Shown here one piece after another: positions 1-10,285 of a DNA stretch of 64,000 nucleotides. Location: positions 2,010,623 to 2,074,622 of the forward strand of contig SDUX01000001.1 of NCBI GenBank assembly GCA_008729055.1, written 5' to 3'. The notes beneath the pieces are model-generated. The model saw nothing but the letters and a program-made list of their open reading frames with translations, did not search any database and was not told where the DNA came from. Origin of the DNA: Pyropia haitanensis. Lineage: Eukaryota > Rhodophyta > Bangiophyceae > Bangiales > Bangiaceae. The translations under genes were made by a program, and so were the position numbers. Position 1 is the first letter of the stretch. Each line of letters opens with the position of its first letter.

Positions 1-3000
1 TACGCGCCGCGGAAGAGAGGGGCGGCACCTCCCCTGCGCCGCAGCCGCCATGCGCCGCCGTTGCCGCCGCTGCCGGCCCGTCGGTCGCGACGCATGCCCC
101 CCACGACGAAGACCGCCTCAGGGCGCGGGGGGGCGAGTGGTGGGGCGCACCCAATGGCGGGGTGTCGCCATCATCCCCCCCTGCGTCCCACGAGGCGGAA
201 CTGCTCCCCCACACGGGCGACTGGCGGCACGCCAGGCGTGTGGCTGCGACGGCGAGCGCCGCAACCCCTTCTACGACGCCAGGGACGGGGGCAGCGGGGG
301 AGGCGGGGACGGCGGTGGCGGCGATGGGGGACGCCGCCGTCGGAACCGCCGTGGCCGCGTCGGCCAGGCCGTCACCATGGCGGATGAGAGCCGAAAGGAG
401 GCGGAGGGTGCGGCAGAGGAGGTCCACCACGGCGGGGTCAAGAGGCGGGACGACGGTCGCAGGCCGGGGGGAGGAGGGAGAGTGTGGGCTCAGTGCACAG
501 TCCGCGACTCCCGCTGGGGGAGAGCGTTTTCCGTAGGCTATCGACGGCACTTGCGACGCCTCTGCGCTGCTGCACCGCCGCGGCCGCCCGCCACTGCCGC
601 CTTCTGTCGCGGCCGCCGCCGCCCGGGGGGACCGCGGCGACGGTGTCGTCTTGAGCGCCCCCACCGCTGCCGCGGCGCCGCCTTCCCCGACCGCTGCCCC
701 CGGCGCCGACGCGGACGTTGGAAGCGTCGCCGTTCGTCGGCCAGGCCGCCCTCCCGCGGCGACGGTCGGGCCGGCCGCCTTGACCGGCCGCCGGCGGGTC
801 AAGCCGCGCGCCCGACGCCGGGGCGCCTTACCGGTCGAGGCGCCCGCCTTGGCGCCCTTGGCGGCGGCACCGTTGGCATCGGCGGCAGCGGCAGTGGTGG
901 CGGGTGGCTCCCCCGCGGTGGCAGTCTCTTTCGTGGCGGTTTGGCGGCCGGTGCCGGGGGGGGAGTCCGCGGTGGCCACGACGCCCCATGCTGCCTCCCC
1001 CCCGAGCGCCGCCACCAGCGTAGCGGCCGCCGCGGCGACCCGCCTCGCCGCGACGTCTAGCGCGAGCCCCCCCGTGATGGCGGCCAGGGCTGGCGTGTTC
1101 CCCGCGCCCTCATCACAGAGGGCGTGCTCGTACAAGGCGGTCAAGACGGTCAGGCCATCGGCGGCCACGACGGCCGCCCAGCGGCCGTCGAGGGCGTCGA
1201 GCACCGCGGCGCCCACGGCGGCAACCGCCTCGGCGCGCTCCCGGCGGGTGAGGCAGGGCAGCGGCAGGCCTGACGGGGGCCCCCCCGCGCCCGCACCCGC
1301 CGCCGTCGCTGCCGCCGCCGCCGTGACCGCGCACCGCAGCAGTGCCACTCCCGCGACCGCCACCCGGTCACACGCTCCCCCGTGGTGCCGCAGGCCGAGG
1401 AGCACCACCGTCAACACCGCCTCTGCGTCGTCCCACACGCGGTGGCTCGCCCGCCCCGCGGACAGGAGGATGGCCAGCGCGTCGGCGGTGGCGGCGGCCG
1501 ACGACGGCCCCACCGCCGCGGCCGTGTCGACCACTGCGTACACGCCGCCGACGGCGAGGAGCAGGGCGGTGGGATCCAGGCCTGCCGCCATGGCGCAGGC
1601 AGGGGGAGGGGGGCGGGCGTGGGCGGATGAGGCGCCGCCGCCAGCGCCAGCGCGCAGGGACGGCGGGGCGACGAGTGCGGCAAGGGACGCCAGCAGCGCC
1701 GCCGCGGACGTCACATCCGCGGCGGTGCTGCCGTCGCCGCCGTCGGCACGGGCGGCGGCGGCGGCGAGGCGGGCGCGGAGGGCGGCGATGAGGACCTCGA
1801 CTGACGGGGTCGTTGCGGTCGTGGCACCATCCGCGAGACTGTCTGGAGGGGGGGGAGAGGGAGGGGGGGAGGCAGCGGCCGGTTCCGCCAAGCCAGCCGC
1901 GCCCGCAGCTGCGTCGAGCGGCAGCAAATCCGCGGCGGCCGCTACGACCATGGCCGCGGGGGCCAACTCGGCGGGGGCCGCCTCGGGGCTGTCGCCAGCC
2001 GCCTCGCCGTGGCCACGGCCGCCACCACCGCGCGGGCCCACGGCGCCGACGACGCTCAGCGACGCCATGCTGTCGTGTCCGTGGAAGGGCGACGCGTCAT
2101 CGTCCCTGGCAGCGGACGCCGACGCGCCGTCGCCGCCACCGCCGCCGCCACCGACTTGGGCTGCGCCACCGCCGCCCTGTCCGGCGGCCGCACCAGACGG
2201 GGCGGCGCCGCGGGGTGGCGGCGCCGCCGCCCACCGCGCCGGGTCGGGCGCCGTGGCGGGTGCCGGCGCGGCCGCGGCCGTCGCCGACGGCCGCCGCGCC
2301 GCGGCGCCCGCCGTGGCCAGGCCCGGTGCGCCCGCTGGCGCCGCCGCCCACCGCGCGGGGTCAGGCGCGTCCACGCCCGTGGCGGCGACGGCGGCGGCGG
2401 CGGTGGCGGCGGCCGCGGCGGTGGCCGCCGCCCCCCCCCCCTCCGCTGCGGGCGCGTCGGCCGACGCCGCGTCAGCGGGCGGGGACTCCTCCGAGCGGGA
2501 CGCGCGGAGGCGGCCGCCGCGGCCCTTCCCGCCCGCGCGCCGACCGACGGGGCTGCTCACCGACCGCGGCACGAGCGGCCGCTCGTCGCCCACGTCGGCG
2601 GCTGTGGGTGGCGCCCGCGGCGGCGGCGGTGGCGGCGGCGACGGCGGGCGCGCCCGCCGACGGCCCGGCCGCAGCCACCCCGCCCCCGACCGGCCCGACG
2701 CGGCGCGGCCGGCGCGCTCGGCCGGTTGCGCCCCCGCCACCGCCGCCGTCGCCGACGGCGGCGGACGCTTCTCATCCGACCGCCGCAGCCGGCGGCGGAG
2801 AAGGGAGAGGCCGTCACCAAAGCTCCGCCCCGCCCCGCCCCAGCCGCCGGCCTCGGCCGCCACCGCGTCGGGCGGAGACCACTCGCCGCACCGGGCCGGT
2901 TGGGGGGGGGGGGGGAGCCGGGCTTGCGCGCCGCCGCCGCCGCCGCGCGCGGGGATGCGAGGGGCGAGCCGCCGCCGCCGCCGCCGCTCAGCCCGTCTTG

Positions 3001-3751
3001 CCACCGTAGGCGGCTGCGGGCGGCAGAGGGGGGAGGCGGCGAGGACGGGACGTCCCACGACGCTTGCGGCGGCGGTGGAGTGCCAGGGGGGAGCGCGCGA
3101 GGTGACGTTGGAGGCGACGGGTGGTGGGTGGCAGCGGCGCGGGGTGGCCCGTCATCGGCGGGCGTGGGCGGTGGTGGTGGTGGTGGCGGTGATGGTGGTG
3201 GTGGTGGTGGTGGTGGTGGTGGTGGTGGCGGCGGCGGCGGTGGCAAGGCGCGCGGTGTGGACATGGTGCCGCGCCAGGATGGCGGCGGCGACGGCGTCGG
3301 CGAGTCTGGCGGCGGCCGCAGCGCCTCCTCCCACAGAACCAGCCCCGCCGAGGCGGTGAGTCGCCCGACGGGCAGCGGCCGCGCCGCCCCCGCCGCCCTC
3401 ACATCCCCCCCACGGGCCAGCGCCAGGGGCGCGCGGGGCGTCACTGCCGCGGCGGGCCGCGCCCAGAGGCCGCGGCGGGAGCTGGGTGGCGACTCGGGCG
3501 GCGTCGACAGCGCCTCCTCCCACAGTAGCCCCGCCGACGCGGCACCGCGGTTCGCGGCCGACGTGCGGCCGACGGAGGGGGGGGGGGGGTCGGCGACCGG
3601 GGGGGGGACCGGGGGGGGACCGCCGCGCGGGGGGGAACGAGTAGGACGGCGGCACGGGCGCGGGCGGCGGCGGGCCGCCGCTGCCGGCAGCCGCCCGGCG
3701 GACCGGCGCCGGTGGGGGCGGCGACGGAGCCGCCGCCGCCGCCACCGCCGT

Positions 3752-3783
<32 letters not shown>

Positions 3784-4532
3784 CAGACGGGAACGAGGCG
3801 GTGCGGTGGACGAGCGGTGCCCGCTCGCCGGCCGGCAGCAGCGGCGGGGCGGGAACGGCGGCAGCAGCAGGCCTCGCCGCTGGCGCGCCTGTGCCCGCCG
3901 CGGATGGCACGGACGAGCGGCGGCGCGCGGCGGGGGCGGCTCCGGCAGACGCTTCCGCGTCGGCGTCGGCGTCAGCGTCGGCGTCGGCACCAATGTTGGC
4001 CCCGCCGTCGGCGGTGGCGTCGGCGGTTGCCTTGGCGTCCGTCACCCCCTCGGCGTCGGACGCGGTCTCGGCGGCCGCCGCTGTAGCCGCCATGGCCGGT
4101 GGCGACGGTGCCGCCGGTGCTGGTGGCCCGCCGCCCGCCGCGGCTGGGCCGGCGCCGGTAGAGCGGACGCGGCCGAGCCAGCCCGACGAGCCGCTCCGCG
4201 GGGCCCGCTTGGACCCGCCGGGTCCGCCCTTGCCACCGGCGCCGGGGGCGGCGCCCCCACGGCCGCCACCGCCGCCGCCATCCCCGCGGCCGCCACCGCC
4301 GCCACCCCCGCTGCCACCCACGCCGCCGCCACCGCCACCAACCCCACCGCCACCACCACTATTCCCGCCTCCACCCGCCGTCGCCGCGTCCGCCCCGCGG
4401 CCGCGGCCCGCCGCACGGCCGCTGCCCAGCCGCGCAAGGAGGGACCGCCCCGACCGGCGGGCCAGCCCACCCCCGCCGCGGCTATCACGGGGTGGCAGCG
4501 CGGCGTCTGTCGGGGCGCCTCCGCCGCCACCG

Positions 4533-4605
<73 letters not shown>

Positions 4606-4888
4606 GGGCAGGGGCGCCGACCAGCGCCGCCGCCGCCGCGGCGGTCGGGGCCGTCGCGTCCGCGCCACCACCGGCAGCCGCCTTGCCATTTAGCAGCGAC
4701 AAGCCGGGCGACTCCGCCACGCCATTGGCGGTGGCCACGACCGCTGCCGCAGCCGCCCCCGCCGTCGCCGCCGTCGCCGGCGGTGCCGCCCCCGCCGCCG
4801 GGGCCCGGCCGCCGCTGTTCCCATCACGGGGGTGCGGGCGGGTGGCGCCGCGCTCCCGTCGTGGCAGCAGGCGCGACAGCCACGTCAT
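1..4888 (-). CDS. Large Ala-rich helical protein, C-terminal end beyond left edge
   Basis: The product is not recognised. The start is the ATG at 4888-4886 (MTWLSRLLPRRERG). An upstream TTG in the same frame is not used. The N-terminal 1.3 kb encodes Gly/Ala/Ser/Pro low complexity, including a long Gly run. A short motif SAGL(L/V)LWEEAL occurs twice in the middle (about 3340-3530). From about 2070 down to position 1 the frame stays open, with good helical content in two blocks: about 1830-960 (for example VEVLIAALRARLAA, LLLAVGGVYAVVDTA, LTALYEHALCDEGAG) and about 430-1 (DPAVVDLLCRTLRLLSALI). This looks like an armadillo/HEAT-type solenoid, but that is inference. The reading frame moves at the G runs 3577-3607 and again at 2902-2915. 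In each case the rest of the frame is coherent, so I read these as short homopolymers and not exon ends. Large open frames on the opposite strand here are shadows. Confidence 0.62.
3168..3243. repeat. GGT/ACC trinucleotide repeat
   Basis: A near-pure ggt repeat with a few ggc and gat variants. It lies inside the minus-strand gene and reads as a low-complexity tract there. It produces a false poly-Thr tail in the wrong frame. Confidence 0.9.
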
Positions 4889-5998
4889 GGTTGGCAATCA
4901 ACGGGGCTGTTACCTGCCGGCGGGGGGGGGGGGGGCGGGCTGGGGGAAACACAAGGGAAGAAGGTGGGGATGTGATGGTGACCGAGGAGCTGCCCCCCCC
5001 TTGCAACTCCTGCCCTTCACCCAAGTTAGGGGGGCGCCACCACACGGGCACGAAGCGTCGGGCCGGTGAGCAGGGATGGGGCGACAGGCGAGGGTGCTCG
5101 CCTCGTCGCCGGCCGGCGGCAGCGGTCTGCGCGGCGGGAAGGAGGCGACCCCGCCGCCGTTGGCGGTGCGCGTGTCAACGCAGCGTCCGCCCTCCCGCCG
5201 GCGGCGCACGGTGGCGCGTCGGCAGGGCGACAAGGTGGCGCGCGCCGGCGCGGAGGTGGGCGGCGGGCTCCTTACGCGCCACCGTGTACGGGGGGGGGGC
5301 ACCAAGGACGGGCCACCCGGTAAGGGTGGTCCGCCCCCCCACCTCCTCCCCCTGTCCGTTGGAAGGTTGTGCCGCGGCGGAGCTGTCATTAGGCACCGAC
5401 GGCGCGCCCACGGGTGGTGCTGGGCGGATAGATGCATACCGTACCCCCTGCTTCAACCGGCAAGCCGGGCCCGCACCTCGGCGAGGGATCGAAAAGCCCC
5501 CGCGGCCGGCGGCAGCGGCCGTCGGCGGCCGCATACAGTGGGTGGGGGGATGGTTATGGGGGGGGGGATAACGTCAGGCGTTGCCACTGTCGTCGTTGCG
5601 AGCGTTCATCCAATTGGGAGCCACAGCGGAGGGGGTGCGCCGTGCGTCGTATGTGCGGTACGTCGCCGGGAGGAGGGCCAGCGGCGCGACGTCCTTCGGA
5701 GGCGGGCCCCGCTGACGGGCGAAGGTGCCGTCCGGTGCCGCAACGTAGGCGTGCGCAGCGGCAGAGGCGAAGTCCGCTCCAGACACTGAGTGTGACTTGG
5801 GTGGCGTCAAGCTTAATTCTCTTGGACTCAATATTGAATGCGTTCAGGACAGTTTGTACTTGTCCGAGCCCGTACAAAAAATGGTGCGAGACGCCTGCTG
5901 CCCCATGCCATAGCGCGTGGATCTCAGAATTTGAAGGATTCCCCCGCAGTGGCAGCGGATCAATTGTGGCTACGCCTGTGCGGAAAATAGTCTACTCA
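4889..5998. other. Intergenic, divergent spacer (left part)
   Basis: Spacer between the minus-strand gene starting at 4888 and the plus-strand metalloprotease. It is G/C-run rich up to about 5790, then drops sharply in GC. Short ORFs are present on both strands but none has convincing composition. I see no gene here. Confidence 0.6.
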
Positions 5999-6555
5999 GG
6001 GCACGTCCACCAATGTCGGCTATCAGTCTTAAATGAGTGGTTTTAAGACGCCACGTGTACATACGTGGCAGCGTCTGGGTGGTCGGGCTATCGGCGAGCT
6101 ATCAGGCGAAGCACGTGAAGTGGACTTACGGTGGAGACGGGGGCTACCAACAGGCTACCTTCCAAACCACGGGTCCGTTCGTCGTCTTCGTTCCAGGCCG
6201 TTGGTGTTGACAACTCTCCACTATCACACTGTCGAAATGATGCCCACACGTGGCACGCTCTCAGCCAATCATCGCCCTGGCAATTGGTAAGGTCTGTTGG
6301 CTCCAGGGCTATCGCTCGGCCAAAACACCCTGTTTTGGCCCGGCGATAGCTCTGGAGCTAACAGACGTCAGGGTACGGAGAGGAAGTTATGTCGTCACTT
6401 ATATCAAGTCTATTCGCTGAGGGGGGTTCGTTTTAGGCCGGAATAGCTCGTTGACATTGATGAACGACCGCATCAGTGCCACGTTTGGCCCGACGCGCCA
6501 CGTTTTTCCTACGTGGCACGAATATCGGCGAATATCGACATTGGTGGACGTGCCC
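5999..6555. mobile_element. MITE-like element with 20-bp perfect terminal inverted repeats
   Basis: The ends 5999-6018 and 6536-6555 are perfect 20-bp inverted repeats beginning GGGCACGTCCACC. Both sides are flanked by the trinucleotide TCA (5996-5998 and 6556-6558), which fits a 3-bp target duplication. The interior has no coding capacity. It contains a 36-bp foldback (6292-6366) and two short GCCACGT...ACGTGGC palindromes near the ends (about 6050-6075 and 6496-6518). A GGG-starting TIR with a 3-bp duplication is typical of PIF/Harbinger-derived MITEs. That family assignment is inference. The element is markedly less GC-rich than its surroundings. Confidence 0.72.
6292..6366. repeat. Long imperfect hairpin inside the MITE-like element
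   Basis: Arms 6292-6327 and 6331-6366 (36 bp each) pair with about four mismatches around a 3-nt loop. The loop-proximal part GGCCAAAACA/TGTTTTGGCC is perfect. Confidence 0.88.
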
Positions 6556-7120
6556 TCATTCACTTTGCCTGGACGCTGATGCGGATACAGCGGCTCGCGG
6601 TGCTTGTCCTGGTCAGCGACAATGGGCACGACGCTGTCGCAGTATGTAGCGCTCCCAAAAGCGAGGTGACCAGCTGATCCGTGGCGCAGCGACGCGGTTG
6701 GATGCGGAGGGCGGCGGGGAGAGTCACACCCAAGGGACACTTGGCCACCAAAACCGGGAAATGAGGGGTTGCGCTCACCGGTATGCGGTGGCAACGACAT
6801 GTCCGGTGTGCCCACAGGCCGGTGGCTTGAAACTGTCAGCCACTGGGCCTGCACGGCGAGTCCCGGGACCACAAGCGCGATCAAGCGTAATTGCAGAGGT
6901 TATTGTAGCCACGTTGTCACCTCGGAGCCGCTGGCGACTGCATCGCTTGGCGAGCAGACGCGTCGCGCCACCCACGGCTGGTGCCGCTGACACCCTCCTT
7001 GCGGTGGCGCACCTGGTCCGGCGCGGGCGCGGCGGTCCTCAACTTACGCTCTCTCCATTGGTTGTCACCACGGCCTCCCCGACCGGCGGCTACGGTTCCG
7101 CGGAGCTGCAGCGGCCGACC
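6556..7120. other. 5' flank of the metalloprotease gene
   Basis: This stretch is open in the metalloprotease frame from 6698, but the only ATG in it is at 6759 and the composition is less GC-biased than the body of the gene. I treat it as promoter/5' UTR. Start at 6759 remains possible. Confidence 0.45.
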
Positions 7121-10100
7121 ATGACGGGCCGGCGGGGCGGCGATGATGCAGAGCCGCTCCTGGTGGGGTCGGCCTCGGCAAGCCCCGCCCTGACGTCCGT
7201 GCCGCTGCCCGATACGGACAGCGGCGACGACAGCGACCGGGGCGGCATCCGGTCGTCAACGCTGCCCGCCGCGGGTTCCGAGTCGCGTAGCCTACACGCT
7301 GGGGGGGGCGGGGGCGCTGGCGGCCTGGCCGCCGCGCCCTACCCGGCGCCCTTTGGGCTTCTCGATCGCCTTCCCTTGTGGCGGCGTTACCCGCTGCCGT
7401 CTGCATGTGCGGCGTTGTTTGTGGGCGTCTTCGTGCTGTGGCTTCTCGCGGCGATGCTCTTTGGCGGCCGCGGCGGCGGCGGCACGGCGGGCCTCGCCAA
7501 GCTCGGCGGCGTCGGCAGCCTCCCGACCGACCCCACGACGCTGGCGCTGGTGGCGTCGTTGCTCAAGGCGCGCAACGAGAGCCAGCCGCCGATTCCCATC
7601 CCGCAGCTGTTTGACCGCGTCGACGGCTACTTTACCCTCTTCCGCGGCAAGGGCCTCGCGCAGGGACGGGTGGTCCTGGAGGTGCCCGCCAGTGAACTGG
7701 ACAAGCCCTTCATCATCACCGCCATGTATAAGACGGGCGACGCGGAGGTGGCGCTCACGCACATGCCTGCGGAGACAGTGGACCACAACGTGTTTGCGTT
7801 CCGCAAGAGCGATGCCATCTTTGCTGCGCTTGACCTGTACCGTCCCAACTTGGACCTGCGAGTGGCGGACAACACATCGGCTATGGCGCGGTCATACAAG
7901 GAGGGCACCTGGCCGGGCTGGGTCAAGACGTTTGGTATGCTTCACAACACCACCTCAGACGGCTACCTGTTTGACGCTACCTCCTGGATTGAGGGTGGCA
8001 TGTACGTGCTAGAGAGCGATAGCGGCGCAGTCGACCCCAAGCAGGTCATCGCCTACGGCGCTCGTTTCCTGAACGCCACGGCGTTCCCGCGCAATGTTGA
8101 GCTGGACGTGCAGATGCGCGCGCGGAGCGTACCGGTCCTCGGCGAGTCCGAGCTGTCGCCCGAGAACATCTTTTCGTTTATCGTGCACTACTCCATCGCG
8201 GCTCTACCGGAAAAGCCGATGCCTGTCCGCACCGCGGACGAGCGGCTCGGCTACTTTGGCCAGAGCTACATTGCCGTCGACGCGGACCGGGCGCTGCACG
8301 ACAAGCGCACGCTGGTGCATCGGTGGGACCTGTCCAAGCGCCGACCCGTGGTGTACCACGTCGACCCGACCGTGCCTACCGCGTGGTGGCCGGTCATGAA
8401 GGCCGGGGTGGAGGAGTGGAACAAGGCGTTTGCGGCGGTCGGTAAGCCGGACGCCGTCCGAGCCATCCTCCCTGGCGACAAGGACTGGCCAGACGACTAC
8501 GCGGCGGGGGACGTGCGGTACAACAGTATTTCCTGGGCGCCTAGCCTGGGCTCCACGTACGCGCTCGGGCCTTCGGACGTGGACCCGCGGACGGGGGAAA
8601 TCCTCAATGCCGACATTGTCTTCACTCATGGCTGGGTGCGCGCCTGGCTGCGGGACTACCGTGAGTTTGTTGGAGAGGTCAGCACTCTCTCGCGGTTTCG
8701 CGTGCCGGACGCCCCAGGTGGCGCCGCGGTTTCCGCGTCAGGCCGCATTCGCTCCGAGCGCCGCCTGGACACCCGCCCCGTTGTCGACGGCGAGGAGGTG
8801 GACGGTTTGGGTGTACAGATGCTGCTGGCCGCCCATCGCCTGGGCGAATGGGAGACGGGCGCCGCGGTGGCGCGCGCGGCCGCGCTGAACGTGTCAGCCG
8901 CGGCTGCCACCGCCTCGCCACCGCCCGATGTGTCGCCGGCCGACGCGGCCGCTTCTGTGTCGGGCGTGGATGCCTACATCATGCAAGCCCTCAAGTCAGT
9001 GGTGATGCATGAGACTGGCCACACGCTCGGCCTCAGGCACAACTTCCGGGCGAGCGCCAACATACCCTGGGCGAAGCTATCTGATGCCGAGTACGTTGCC
9101 GAGCACGGGATTACGTCGAGTGTGATGGATTACCTCCCCGTGCTCGTGCGGGCGAACCCGGCGGACCACACACACTATTTCACCCCCGTCATTGGCGCCT
9201 ACGATTATGCCGCGATCAAGTTTGGCTATGGCGACTTCAAGACGGACGCGGCGCTCAGCTCCTTTGCCGAGACGGCTGCCACCGAGTACGGTCTCACGTT
9301 TGCTACCGACTCGGACGGGGTACACCCAGATGGCCCAGACCCGCTGGCGTCCCTGTGGGACGTGAGCGCGACGCCACTCGACTACCACGAGAACGTGTTG
9401 CAGCTAACCCGCAACGTAGTGACGCGCCTGATGAACGCCACGTCGGCCGACGTAGATGCGTCTTGGCTGGACTTCACCACATCGATGGAGACGGCGCTCA
9501 AGGTGACGGGCCGGTCGGTGCACTATGCGACGAAGTTTGTGGGCGGCCAGCTGCCGTCCCGTGCTCACAGCACCGGCCGTGCGGGCGACGCCGCCTCTGT
9601 GCCGCTGCGCCCTGTGGACGGGGCTACCCAGGCCAAGGCGCTGGCGCTCGTCCTGAGGGAGCTGGACCCGCACAACGGGCTGCTCGGCGCGACCACGGCC
9701 GCCACCTATGGCCCGTACATGGTGCGCCGGGTCGGCCACTCGTGCGAGAAGGCGTCTAACCAGTGTCTCGGCTTTGCCTCGTCTGACGTGCCGCAGCTGC
9801 TGCGGGAACTGCGGGGCAAGGTGCTTTCCTCCCTCGTTCACCCTGACCGCCTCAACCGGCTGACCGCTTCTCGTGCCATGGCGTCCGGCGTGCCGTCGGT
9901 GGCGTCCCTGCTACGGGAGGTTACCGACACTCTGTTTATGACGCCCAAGGGCGCCACCCCGACCAGTCGCCGCGCGCTGGGCCCGCCATCCCCCCCCGCC
10001 GCCGGTACGCAGCGAGTGGCGGGTGCTGCGGCTGTCGATGAATTGGTGCAAGACGCGCAAGCACAGTGGCTGCGGATCCTGCTGGGTCAGGTGACTGCCC

Positions 10101-10285
10101 CTGTGTACCAACCGACGGAGAACCATCCACTGGCCGTGATTGCGCTGGCGGGGGAGGTGGCACGCATCCACGAAGGCGCCCGTCTGGCCGCCAAGGAGCG
10201 GCCCGAGGACGCTCACTTGCGGGGTGTGCTGTGGATGACACGCCAGTACTCGTCCAACCTCCACGACTTGGCAAGTGGAGACTGA
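7121..10285 (+). CDS. EcxA/DUF5117-type zinc metalloprotease, type II membrane anchored
   Basis: A predicted 1054-residue zinc metallopeptidase of the metzincin-like group in which a DUF5117/DUF5118 region precedes an EcxA-type zinc-binding domain. Residues 1-90 are a Ser/Asp-rich cytoplasmic-like tail. Residues about 95-116 (ALFVGVFVLWLLAAMLF) form one membrane anchor, and the rest should lie outside the cytosol. The zinc site is HETGHTLGLRH: His630, Glu631, His634 and His640. A Met-turn SVMDY follows at residues 667-671. The upstream region with YHVDPTVP and VEEWNKAF fits the family. No intron is seen over 3.1 kb. The start at 7121 is chosen because upstream in-frame sequence changes composition. 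The family is mainly bacterial (Bacteroidetes and relatives), so ancient transfer is plausible. The substrate is unknown. Confidence 0.9.
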   Translation: MTGRRGGDDAEPLLVGSASASPALTSVPLPDTDSGDDSDRGGIRSSTLPAAGSESRSLHAGGGGGAGGLAAAPYPAPFGLLDRLPLWRRYPLPSACAALFVGVFVLWLLAAMLFGGRGGGGTAGLAKLGGVGSLPTDPTTLALVASLLKARNESQPPIPIPQLFDRVDGYFTLFRGKGLAQGRVVLEVPASELDKPFIITAMYKTGDAEVALTHMPAETVDHNVFAFRKSDAIFAALDLYRPNLDLRVADNTSAMARSYKEGTWPGWVKTFGMLHNTTSDGYLFDATSWIEGGMYVLESDSGAVDPKQVIAYGARFLNATAFPRNVELDVQMRARSVPVLGESELSPENIFSFIVHYSIAALPEKPMPVRTADERLGYFGQSYIAVDADRALHDKRTLVHRWDLSKRRPVVYHVDPTVPTAWWPVMKAGVEEWNKAFAAVGKPDAVRAILPGDKDWPDDYAAGDVRYNSISWAPSLGSTYALGPSDVDPRTGEILNADIVFTHGWVRAWLRDYREFVGEVSTLSRFRVPDAPGGAAVSASGRIRSERRLDTRPVVDGEEVDGLGVQMLLAAHRLGEWETGAAVARAAALNVSAAAATASPPPDVSPADAAASVSGVDAYIMQALKSVVMHETGHTLGLRHNFRASANIPWAKLSDAEYVAEHGITSSVMDYLPVLVRANPADHTHYFTPVIGAYDYAAIKFGYGDFKTDAALSSFAETAATEYGLTFATDSDGVHPDGPDPLASLWDVSATPLDYHENVLQLTRNVVTRLMNATSADVDASWLDFTTSMETALKVTGRSVHYATKFVGGQLPSRAHSTGRAGDAASVPLRPVDGATQAKALALVLRELDPHNGLLGATTAATYGPYMVRRVGHSCEKASNQCLGFASSDVPQLLRELRGKVLSSLVHPDRLNRLTASRAMASGVPSVASLLREVTDTLFMTPKGATPTSRRALGPPSPPAAGTQRVAGAAAVDELVQDAQAQWLRILLGQVTAPVYQPTENHPLAVIALAGEVARIHEGARLAAKERPEDAHLRGVLWMTRQYSSNLHDLASGD

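Noticed and set aside
651..4693. Two plus-strand open frames of about 900 codons
   Set aside because: They are shadows. The minus strand in one frame gives coherent helical protein sequence from about 2.9 kb to the left edge, whereas the plus frames read as Arg/Ala/Pro/Gly noise and cross simple repeats.
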